7,533 nt of DNA from DATLGD01 sp035540755 (GCA_035540755.1 DATLGD010000055.1:1-7533), one strand, 5' to 3'; counted from the first letter of the stretch, positions 1 through 5,480 are shown. The notes: a model not told the origin generated them from the sequence alone. Program-made: numbers and translations.

Positions 1-37
1 CTGCTCCGTCCGGAGCAGGAGTCGCTGAGCCGGACGG
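1..37 (+). promoter_or_regulatory. Two overlapping, mutually exclusive hairpins upstream of the peptidase gene
   Basis: CTGCTCCG (1-8) is perfectly complementary to CGGAGCAG (11-18), and CCGTCCGG (6-13) is perfectly complementary to CCGGACGG (30-37). The two stems share bases 6-13, so only one can form at a time. The first could simply be the terminator of a gene left of the window (its stem may continue beyond base 1). The second ends 9 bases before the GAAGG ribosome binding site at 46-50. I see the pairings directly; any switching role is inference. No TANNNT promoter box is visible in bases 1-59. Confidence 0.4.
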
Positions 38-59
38 CGAACACTGAAGGGTCGGGGGC

Positions 60-1400
60 GTGGCCGGCGCCCTGCTCGCCGTTCCGATCGCCCTCGGCGT
101 CCTGCCGAGCGCCGCCGCCGCACCGTCGAACCCCAAGGCCGACAAGGGCGCTGCCGCGTCGGCGGCGGCCAAGCAGTCGACGACGACGACGACCGCCGGC
201 TCGCGCGTCGTCGTGAGCGTCGTCGACTCCGGGATCAACCCCTACCACGACTTCTTCCAGGTCGAGACCTCCAGCGTCACGGCCGAGGTGCTCGCCGAGT
301 TCGGCATCCCGCCCGAGCGGGTCGTGAGCCTGACCCGCACCGGCGACCCGGCCGCCGACTACGCGGCCGACAAGGCGCGGGTGTGGGACACGATCGAGCG
401 TGGCAAGCCCTACTGGTTCACGGGCACCAACATCATCGCGACGTCGTTCGACCTCACCGGCCGCCCGATCCTGCCGAACAGCCCGACCGACACCCACGGC
501 GTGGGCGTGACGGCGTCGGTGCTCGGGGCCAATCCCGAGGCCGTCATCTCCTTCGTCGAGGGCATCTCGAGCGACTCCGAGACCTTCGCCTTCACCCACC
601 CGGCCCACGACCTGATCACGACCAGCTACGGCTTCCCGGGCAGCCCGCCGCTCGGCCTGCACCTGGAGAAGAGCTTCCAGGGCGTCGTCGGCCTCGGCAA
701 GATCCACACCGGCGCCGCCGACAACTCGCCGGCCCTGTCTCCGTTCGACGGCACCAGCGGCCCGTGGTGGGCGCTCGGCATCGCCGGCTTCCAGGAGGGC
801 TCCACCGAGGGCCGGCAGCTGCTCTCGGGCAACGTCGTCGACTTCGTCGCCGACTTCACCCAGACGCTGCCGTACTGCGACCTCTGCCAGTCCGGTGGCA
901 CCCGCAGCGTGAGCGGCACCAGCTTCGCCACCCCGACCAGCGCCGGCGTCGTCTCTCAGGTGCTGCTCGAGGCGCGCCGGGCCGCCGGTCACGTCGGCGG
1001 CATCGTCACCGAGGGCGTCGACTCGCCGCTCATGGTGGCCGGCGACGCGCCGCTGACCAACTGGCAGCTCCGGCGCGCGATGGAGGAGGCCGCGTACATC
1101 CCGCAGGCCACCGACTTCAAGCCCGGCGGCGGAACCTTCGACCTCACCTCCGCGCCGGTCGTCGACGCCGCCGCCTGGGCGCAGACCGGCTGGGGCGCGC
1201 TGACCCCTGACCCGGAGCACGGCGTGGTGGCCGAGGCGCTCGCGCACCTGGGCGTGAGCGGCGAGCCGACCAGGACGAAGAGCGCCGACTACTGCGCCTT
1301 CAACACCGCCCAGTTCGAGGCCCGCAAGGCCTACTGGGACAACGCCGCCCTGTTCAGCGAGTCCAACGGCACCAGCGAGGACCCGTACCTGCGCTGCTGA
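60..1400 (+). CDS. Secreted subtilisin-family (S8) serine peptidase
   Basis: A 446-residue putative exported endopeptidase. Residues 1-21 form a hydrophobic signal sequence with an Ala-rich end, likely cleaved near Ala20/Ala21; residues 22-46 are a Lys/Ala/Thr-rich linker. The catalytic domain follows: Asp56 in VVDSGI, His146 in DTHGVGV, oxyanion Asn222 in AADNSP and nucleophile Ser288 in SGTSFATP. The Asn-to-Ser spacing of 66 equals that of subtilisin (155/221). The Asp-to-His distance (90) is far longer than in subtilisin (32), so there is an insertion there. No I9-type prodomain fits before Asp56. Four cysteines (273, 276, 412 and the last residue 446) could form disulfides. The start is GTG at 60: an in-frame TGA at 45-47 excludes longer forms, and GAAGG at 46-50 sits 9 bases upstream. 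Oddly, the signal peptide has no positive charge at its N-terminus. Substrate is unknown. Family call is firm. Confidence 0.9.
   Translation: MAGALLAVPIALGVLPSAAAAPSNPKADKGAAASAAAKQSTTTTTAGSRVVVSVVDSGINPYHDFFQVETSSVTAEVLAEFGIPPERVVSLTRTGDPAADYAADKARVWDTIERGKPYWFTGTNIIATSFDLTGRPILPNSPTDTHGVGVTASVLGANPEAVISFVEGISSDSETFAFTHPAHDLITTSYGFPGSPPLGLHLEKSFQGVVGLGKIHTGAADNSPALSPFDGTSGPWWALGIAGFQEGSTEGRQLLSGNVVDFVADFTQTLPYCDLCQSGGTRSVSGTSFATPTSAGVVSQVLLEARRAAGHVGGIVTEGVDSPLMVAGDAPLTNWQLRRAMEEAAYIPQATDFKPGGGTFDLTSAPVVDAAAWAQTGWGALTPDPEHGVVAEALAHLGVSGEPTRTKSADYCAFNTAQFEARKAYWDNAALFSESNGTSEDPYLRC
178..192 (+). repeat. (CGA)5 trinucleotide run in the peptidase linker
   Basis: Five CGA triplets in a row. In the coding frame they are read as ACG codons and give the poly-Thr stretch at residues 41-45, between the signal peptide and the catalytic domain. 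It is a flexible spacer and a possible site of length variation between strains. Confidence 0.6.
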
Positions 1401-1414
1401 CCTGACCTGAGCGA

Positions 1415-1448
1415 CGACGGGGCGGTGCCGACCGGCACCGCCCCGTCG
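1415..1448 (+). terminator. Strong intrinsic-type hairpin after the peptidase gene
   Basis: CGACGGGGCGGTGCC (1415-1429) pairs perfectly with GGCACCGCCCCGTCG (1434-1448): a 15-bp GC-rich stem with a 4-base GACC loop, 14 bases after the peptidase stop codon. No T tract follows, which is common for actinobacterial terminators. It separates the peptidase from the yaaA promoter, which begins 12 bases further on. Confidence 0.85.
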
Positions 1449-1460
1449 CGCGTCCGCTCC

Positions 1461-1466
1461 TAGCCT
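1461..1466 (+). promoter_or_regulatory. -10 box (TAGCCT) of a leaderless yaaA transcript
   Basis: TAGCCT matches the actinobacterial -10 consensus TANNNT. Six bases separate its last T from GTG at 1473, so transcription should begin at or next to that codon, giving an mRNA with no 5' leader. No Shine-Dalgarno sequence is present, which agrees. No -35 hexamer is recognisable; the expected place lies inside the terminator stem. The same box-to-GTG spacing occurs at the GNAT gene (6430-6435). Confidence 0.6.
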
Positions 1467-1472
1467 GGGGTG

Positions 1473-2225
1473 GTGCTCGTGCTCCTGCCGCCCTCGGAGG
1501 GCAAGGCCGACGGAGGCGACGGGCCGCCGCTCGACCTCGCCTCGCTGTCCTTCCCGTCCCTGACACCCGTCCGGGAACGGCTGGTCGACGCCGTGCAGAC
1601 GGCGGCGCGGCGCGACCCCCAGGCGCTGCGCATCGCGCTCGGCCTGTCCCCCGGGCAGGCGGACGAGGTCGAGAAGGACGCCGCGCTGACCACCTCGCCG
1701 ACGCTGCCGGTGCTGCGCCGCTACACCGGCGTCGTCTACGACGTCCTGGACGCCGCGAGCCTGCGGGGGCCGGCGCTGCGGCGGGCGAGGGCCTCGCTCG
1801 TCGTCGCCAGCGCCCTGTTCGGCCTCCTGCGGCCGGGCGACCGGGTGCCCGCCTACCGGCTGTCGGGCGGCACGGTCGTGCCCGGCCTCGGCGGGCTCGG
1901 CCCGCTCTGGCGGCCGGCGCTCGAGGCCGAGCTCGCCGCGCAGCGCGGGCCGGTGGTGGACCTGCGCTCGGGCGCCTACGCGGCCCTGGCGCGGGTGCCG
2001 GGGGCGCTGGAGGTGCGCGTGCTGCGCGAGACCGGCGGCCGCCGCACGGTCGTCAGCCACGACAACAAGTGGACCAAGGGCCGGCTGGCCCGGGCGCTGT
2101 GCGAGCACGGAGCCCGGTCGGCCCGCGACGTCGCGGAGCTGGCCCGCACCTGCGCCGACGCCGTGGAGGTCGACGGTCGCCGGATCGACCTGGTGCTGCA
2201 CGGGCTGGCCAGCGCACGCGGGTAG
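1473..2225 (+). CDS. yaaA: YaaA-family peroxide stress / iron homeostasis protein
   Basis: A 250-residue cytoplasmic protein of the YaaA (DUF328/UPF0246) family. E. coli YaaA limits intracellular free iron during peroxide stress and so protects DNA and proteins; that role is carried over here by homology only. Visible family signatures are PPSEGK near the N-terminus (residues 6-11), YTGVVYDVLD (84-93), the block SALFGLLRPGD..PAYRLSGG (113-133), VVDLRSGAY (161-169) and the C-terminal HDNKWTKGRLARAL (196-209). Length matches the family (about 250). I chose GTG 1473 over the in-frame GTG 1470 because the TAGCCT box lies exactly six bases before it and because the resulting MLVLLPPSEGK is the usual N-terminus; 1470 would add one residue. 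The gene stands alone, with its own promoter after the peptidase terminator, and converges on the NlpC/P60 gene with 21 bases between stop codons. Confidence 0.88.
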   Translation: MLVLLPPSEGKADGGDGPPLDLASLSFPSLTPVRERLVDAVQTAARRDPQALRIALGLSPGQADEVEKDAALTTSPTLPVLRRYTGVVYDVLDAASLRGPALRRARASLVVASALFGLLRPGDRVPAYRLSGGTVVPGLGGLGPLWRPALEAELAAQRGPVVDLRSGAYAALARVPGALEVRVLRETGGRRTVVSHDNKWTKGRLARALCEHGARSARDVAELARTCADAVEVDGRRIDLVLHGLASARG

Positions 2226-2246
2226 CGGGCCGGACGGTCGCTCCTC

Positions 2247-3620
2247 CTAGGCGGGCACCGTCGTGTACTTGGGCGGCGAGCCGAAGTTGTGGATGTTCAT
2301 GATCCGCACCACGTCGCCCGAACGGGGGGCGTCGACCATGAGCCCGTCGCCGAGGTAGATGCCCATGTGGAACACCGGGTTGCCGTAGTAGACGAGGTCG
2401 CCGGGCCTGGGCGAGCTCACCTTCGGCAGGCGCTCGTACATGCCCGAGGACGTGCGCGAGGGCATCTGCACGCCGGCCGAGCCGTAGGAGAAGACCACCA
2501 GGCCGCTGCAGTCGAAGCTGTTCGGGCCCGAGCCGCCGTAGGCGTAGGGCGAGCCCAGCTTGTCGAGCGCGGTGTGGATGGCGGTCCCGCGCTTGCCCGG
2601 CGGGACGGTGATCGTGTACGTCCGGCCCTTGGAGACGACGCGGCGCACGTCCGCGGTCTGCACGCTGTAGCTGGTGGCGTCCGGGCCGCCGGTGAGCCGG
2701 GCGCCGTCGGAGAAGCGCTCCCAGGAGCTCCAGCCGCCGCCGAAGGTGCGCTGCCACAGGGCCGAGTCGCCGCCGCGGCCGTAGACCTCGAGCCGTCCGG
2801 CGACCGGCGAGGACACCCCCGGCGCGGCGCTGAGGCCGCCGGCGAGGTCCCACCAGTTCGTCCACCGGCCGCCGTCGAAGGCGATCTGGGCGAGCTTGTC
2901 GCGGGCGTCGCGGACGAAGACGTCCAGCCGGCCGGGCCCCCAGGAGACCGCGGCCGGAGCAGAGGCCAGCACGCCGCCGAGGCTGTACCAGGAGCTCCAG
3001 CGGCCGTTGATGAAGGCCACCTGCTGCAGGCCCATGGCGGCGTCGCGGGAGAACACGTCCAGCCGGCCCGGCCCCCAGGAGGCCACGGCCGGGGCAGAGG
3101 TCAGGGTGCCGCCGAGGTCGAAGAAGGCGGTCCAGTGGTTGCCCGCCCAGGCGATCTGCCACAGCTTGCTGTCGGCGCCCCGGACGAAGACGTCCAGCCG
3201 GTTGACGCCCCAGGTGACCGCGGCCGGCGCCTCGGACAGGCGCCCGCCGAGGCGGTGCCAGGCGTTCCAGCGGCCGTCGTGGAAGGCGCGGTGCCACAGC
3301 GCGTCGTCGGTGCCGCGGGCGAAGACGTCCGCGCGGCCCGGGCCCCAGGAGGTGACCGCGGGCTCACCGACGACGCCGCCGTGGAGGGTGTACCACTCGC
3401 CCCAGCCGCCGTTCTGCCGAGACTTGAACCAGACGGCGCCGTCGCTGCCCCGCTTGACCAGGTGCGTGGTGTTCGACGTCGTCGACGCCGCGGCGGCCGG
3501 GACACCGGCAGGGAGGCCGGCCGGGACGGTGAGGAGCCCGGCCGCGAGGAGCGCGGTCAGGGCGAGCAGGAGAGGCAGGCGTCGCGCGCGACGCAGGGCA
3601 GCCAGCCCGAGGAACTGCAC
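2247..3620 (-). CDS. Exported NlpC/P60 cell-wall peptidase with propeller-type repeats
   Basis: A 457-residue protein with three parts. Residues 1-45 are a signal peptide with an Arg-rich start (RRARR), a Leu/Ala core and an Ala-rich cleavage region. Residues 46-315 are six 45-residue repeats with the pattern SWGPGRLDVF.R....LW..AF..GRW..W..LGG.L..AP, resembling DUF346/PLL-type beta-propeller (lectin-like) blades. Residues 341-457 are an NlpC/P60 domain with Cys371 in DCSGL and His418 in HMGIYLG. The third catalytic position, 12 residues after His, is Asp430 (MVDAP), matching Glu444 of M. tuberculosis RipA rather than the usual His. NlpC/P60 enzymes typically cleave D-Glu-diaminopimelate bonds in peptidoglycan; the repeats may bind glycan, which is inference. 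The frame is open up to 3734, but GTG 3620 alone puts the charged signal sequence at the N-terminus; no good Shine-Dalgarno is present, so the start is less certain than the family. Confidence 0.88.
   Translation of the reverse strand: MQFLGLAALRRARRLPLLLALTALLAAGLLTVPAGLPAGVPAAAASTTSNTTHLVKRGSDGAVWFKSRQNGGWGEWYTLHGGVVGEPAVTSWGPGRADVFARGTDDALWHRAFHDGRWNAWHRLGGRLSEAPAAVTWGVNRLDVFVRGADSKLWQIAWAGNHWTAFFDLGGTLTSAPAVASWGPGRLDVFSRDAAMGLQQVAFINGRWSSWYSLGGVLASAPAAVSWGPGRLDVFVRDARDKLAQIAFDGGRWTNWWDLAGGLSAAPGVSSPVAGRLEVYGRGGDSALWQRTFGGGWSSWERFSDGARLTGGPDATSYSVQTADVRRVVSKGRTYTITVPPGKRGTAIHTALDKLGSPYAYGGSGPNSFDCSGLVVFSYGSAGVQMPSRTSSGMYERLPKVSSPRPGDLVYYGNPVFHMGIYLGDGLMVDAPRSGDVVRIMNIHNFGSPPKYTTVPA
2676..3485 (-). 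repeat. Six in-frame 135-bp tandem repeats (propeller blades)
   Basis: The key Trp position falls at residues 92, 137, 182 and 227 of the NlpC/P60 protein and as Pro at 272, an exact 45-residue period; a diverged first unit begins at residue 46. At the DNA level the motif CGTCCAGCCGG recurs at 2921, 3056 and 3191, exactly 135 bp apart. Units 2-5 are most alike; the first and last are diverged, as expected for end blades. Known PLL lectins have seven blades, and here I count six. Confidence 0.8.
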
Positions 3621-3638
3621 AGGAGAAACCCAACGGTG

Positions 3639-3658
3639 GACAACAGTTTCGTGACAAC
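3639..3658 (-). promoter_or_regulatory. Direct repeat GTTGTC, 14-bp period, at the NlpC/P60 promoter
   Basis: On the minus strand GTTGTCAC (from 3658) and GTTGTCCAC (from 3644) are repeated with a 14-bp period. They lie between 20 and 40 bases before the start codon and overlap the candidate -10 box, a position where a bound regulator would affect initiation. The repeat is seen directly; the operator role is inference. Confidence 0.3.
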
Positions 3659-3662
3659 CGTA
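3657..3662 (-). promoter_or_regulatory. Candidate -10 box (TACGGT) of the NlpC/P60 gene
   Basis: TACGGT on the minus strand fits TANNNT and is the only such match found in the 100 bases upstream of the chosen start. It would begin transcription near 3650 and leave a leader of about 30 bases before GTG 3620. No -35 element is recognisable at the right distance, so support is modest. Confidence 0.3.
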
Positions 3663-3696
3663 GGTGGACACCGGGGACAGACGGGCAGGAACGGGA

Positions 3697-3710
3697 TGTG
3701 ACGGTTCACA
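3697..3710. promoter_or_regulatory. Inverted repeat TGTGA-CGGT-TCACA, possible operator
   Basis: Two perfect 5-bp arms flank a 4-base spacer. The centre lies about 84 bases upstream of the NlpC/P60 start and about 53 upstream of the candidate transcription start. The arms equal those of the CRP site, but CRP needs a 6-base spacer, so a CRP site proper is unlikely. Confidence 0.3.
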
Positions 3711-3788
3711 CGCCCGGGTGGGGAACCGATCCACCGATGCGGCGGTTCAGGCCGGCGAAGTGGAGCGCGGCGCCGCCATAACGACCCA

Positions 3789-3800
3789 TCGAGCGCTCGA
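3789..3800. repeat. 12-bp perfect palindrome TCGAGCGCTCGA
   Basis: A self-complementary dodecamer in the non-coding region upstream of the NlpC/P60 gene. It could be an operator for a dimeric regulator, or chance in GC-rich DNA. The symmetry does not extend further on either side. Confidence 0.25.
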
Positions 3801-3888
3801 CGGTGGTGCGGACGGCGTCCTGTCGGCTGTGGCCGCACGGCCGGCGGGCCGACGTCCGGGACGGCGCCTTCGCGCGACCGTCATGAAC

Positions 3889-3912
3889 GCCCCAGACCGC
3901 GGCGGCTGGGGC
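3889..3912 (-). terminator. Hairpin downstream of the aldehyde dehydrogenase gene
   Basis: GCCCCAG (3889-3895) pairs with CTGGGGC (3906-3912) around a 10-base GC-rich loop, beginning 23 bases past the stop codon on the minus strand. An outer 9-bp pair, GACGGCGCC (3860-3868) with GGCGCCGTC (3919-3927), encloses it and could form a larger structure. No T tract is present. Likely the transcription end signal of the dehydrogenase gene. Confidence 0.5.
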
Positions 3913-3935
3913 CGCTCGGGCGCCGTCGGCGCGCG

Positions 3936-5474
3936 TCAGACCCGGCGCGGGTAGTACGAGTACGTCGGGAAGTTGCCGTAGAGCGGTCCGTCGCCCTCGG
4001 TGACGGCCTGAACCAGCAGGTCGCCTCCGACGAACGCGCCCTTCCACGACGCGCCCTTGCCGCCGAAGACCTCCTCGCGGTCGCCGCGCGACCTCGGCTT
4101 GTTGATGCCGACCTTGAACGCCTGCAGCTCCTCGGCGATGCGCGCGCCGAAGTCGGCGTCGTCGGTGGCGACGGAGGCGACCAGCGAGCCGTTGGAGGCG
4201 TTCATCGCGGCGAGCAGCTCGGCCTCGCTGTCGACGACGACGATCGAGTCCAGCGGCCCGAACGGCTCGGCGTGCCGCAGCGACCACGACGGCGGCGGCT
4301 CGAGCACGCACGCCGGCGCGGCGTAGGCGCTGGTGTCCTGGCCGTCCACGAACCGGCCGTCGGCGACGTCGCCGCGGTACAGCGGGATGCCGCCGCCGGC
4401 GATGGCCTCGGCGTACTGCTGGCGGAGGTCGTCGGCCTTGGTCGTGCTGATCAGCGGGCCGAACTGCAGGTCGGGCAGGTCGTCGTCGGGGCTCTCGACC
4501 GCCAGCGGGTGGCCGAAGCGAAGGGCCTTGACCACCGGCATGTACATCTCGAGGAACTGCGGGAACAGCTCGCGCTGCACGACGTAGCGCGGGTAGGCGG
4601 TGCAGCGCTGCTTGGCGTACTCGAAGCCCTTGGTCAGGTGCGCCGCGAGCTCGTCCCACCGGCTGAAGTCCCAGATGCCCCAGGCGTTCAGCCCCTCCTG
4701 CTCCAGGAAGTGCCGCTTGCCGGTGTCGGCCAGCGACGTCGCGGCCTTGCGACCGTTGGCCCGGCCGCCGACGAAGGCCAGGCAGCCGATCTCCTCGGAG
4801 CGGATGAGCACGTCGCCGAGCTGGCCGCCGACGCCGGACAGCAGCGTCACCGGCAGGCCGGCCCGCTTCATCACCGCGTGCGCGAGCGTCAGGGTGTGGA
4901 ACCCGCCCTGTGACGGCGTCTTGGCCACCACCGCGTTGCCGGCCAGGCACTGCACCAGCTCGGCGTGGACCTGCACGCTCATCGGGTAGTTCCAGGACGC
5001 GATGTTGCTCACCGGTCCGGGCAGCGGGGTGCGGCCCTGCAGCTGCCGGTCGATCTCGCCGAGGTACCAGCGGACGCCGTCGAGCGCGCGGTCGACATCG
5101 GCGGTGGCGAGCTTCCACGGCTTGCCGATCTCCCAGGCCAGCAGCAGCGCGAGGGTGTCGCGGTGCTCGGTCAGCTCGTCGACGGCCGCCTGCACCCGGC
5201 TCTTGCGCTCGTCGAGGTCGACGTCGCCCCACGCCTTGTGCTCGCGCAGCGCTGAGGCCACCGCCTCGGCCGCCTCGTCGTGGGAGACCCTCGGCGGGCC
5301 GGGGATCGGCGCCCCGTCGACCGGGTTGCGGTGCTCGCCCGGCTCGCCGATGCGGCGCCACTTCCCCCCGGTGAGGTTGAGGACCCGGTCGCCGTCGAAG
5401 GCCTCCGGGGCTGCGGACGCGGCCCGCGCGTACACCTCGTCCCACGTCGTCCCGGGCTTCACCTGAAGAGCCAT
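3936..5474 (-). CDS. Aldehyde dehydrogenase family protein (divergent)
   Basis: A 512-residue cytosolic NAD(P)+-dependent aldehyde dehydrogenase; substrate unknown. Catalytic residues are visible: Asn162 in SNIASWNYP, the cofactor lysine Lys185 in AKTPSQ, general base Glu258 in LEQEG, nucleophile Cys291 in QRCTA, and ribose-binding Glu403 in AEPFGP. The Glu-to-Cys distance (33) is close to the usual 34. Several motifs are off consensus: LEQEGLNAW replaces ELGGKNP, and FVGGRANGR replaces FTGSTxxGR. The residue three after Lys185 is Ser rather than the Glu of NAD-specific enzymes, and KTPSQG resembles KPPTQG of NADP-dependent GAPN, so NADP+ use is plausible (inference). The frame extends 22 codons upstream, but ATG 5474 has a perfect AGGAGG at 5481-5486, six bases away, and begins the folded-looking sequence. 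It lies 103 bases after the GNAT gene, with no clear promoter between. Assignment to a subfamily is not possible from motifs alone. Confidence 0.9.
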   Translation of the reverse strand: MALQVKPGTTWDEVYARAASAAPEAFDGDRVLNLTGGKWRRIGEPGEHRNPVDGAPIPGPPRVSHDEAAEAVASALREHKAWGDVDLDERKSRVQAAVDELTEHRDTLALLLAWEIGKPWKLATADVDRALDGVRWYLGEIDRQLQGRTPLPGPVSNIASWNYPMSVQVHAELVQCLAGNAVVAKTPSQGGFHTLTLAHAVMKRAGLPVTLLSGVGGQLGDVLIRSEEIGCLAFVGGRANGRKAATSLADTGKRHFLEQEGLNAWGIWDFSRWDELAAHLTKGFEYAKQRCTAYPRYVVQRELFPQFLEMYMPVVKALRFGHPLAVESPDDDLPDLQFGPLISTTKADDLRQQYAEAIAGGGIPLYRGDVADGRFVDGQDTSAYAAPACVLEPPPSWSLRHAEPFGPLDSIVVVDSEAELLAAMNASNGSLVASVATDDADFGARIAEELQAFKVGINKPRSRGDREEVFGGKGASWKGAFVGGDLLVQAVTEGDGPLYGNFPTYSYYPRRV

Positions 5475-5480
5475 GCGTGT

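Larger units (their letters stand above)
3621..3935 (-). other. 315-bp non-coding region with dense dyad symmetry
   Basis: This gap lies between the aldehyde dehydrogenase stop and the NlpC/P60 start. It holds, from the aldehyde dehydrogenase side: a 9-bp long-range pair (3919-3927 with 3860-3868) enclosing a terminator-like hairpin; an interrupted stem 3822-3827/3848-3853 with inner GGCC arms; a 12-bp perfect palindrome TCGAGCGCTCGA (3789-3800); GAACCG/CGGTTC arms around 3725-3750; TGTGA-CGGT-TCACA (3697-3710); and a possible promoter with direct repeats (3639-3662). The open frames crossing it have Arg/Gly/Pro-rich composition and no recognisable family, so I treat them as chance. A 27-codon ATG frame (3789 to 3706) exists but lacks a ribosome binding site. 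Confidence 0.5.

Noticed and set aside
2226..2246. Bidirectional terminator between the convergent yaaA and NlpC/P60 genes
   Set aside because: The 21 bases between the stop codons contain no inverted repeat of useful length.
2053..3297. A 414-codon minus-strand frame spanning yaaA and the NlpC/P60 repeats
   Set aside because: Arg/Pro-rich shadow crossing the boundary of two well-supported genes.
2289..3701. A 470-codon plus-strand open frame opposite the NlpC/P60 gene
   Set aside because: Val/Gly/Ala/Asp-rich shadow that mirrors the propeller repeats; the minus strand has a signal peptide, 45-residue repeats and a catalytic domain.
3697..3710. CRP/cAMP receptor protein site
   Set aside because: The arms match but the spacer is four bases instead of six, shifting the half-sites relative to each other.
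3621..3734. N-terminal extension of the NlpC/P60 protein to GTG 3734 or 3671
   Set aside because: It would bury the signal peptide behind up to 38 Pro/His/Cys-containing residues and would include the candidate promoter.
3621..3800. c-di-AMP (ydaO-type) riboswitch before the NlpC/P60 gene
   Set aside because: This class often precedes actinobacterial cell-wall hydrolases, but I could not find its conserved CAGCUAAC-type 3' box or its GGGGUGAAUC segment in order. A covariance search would settle it.
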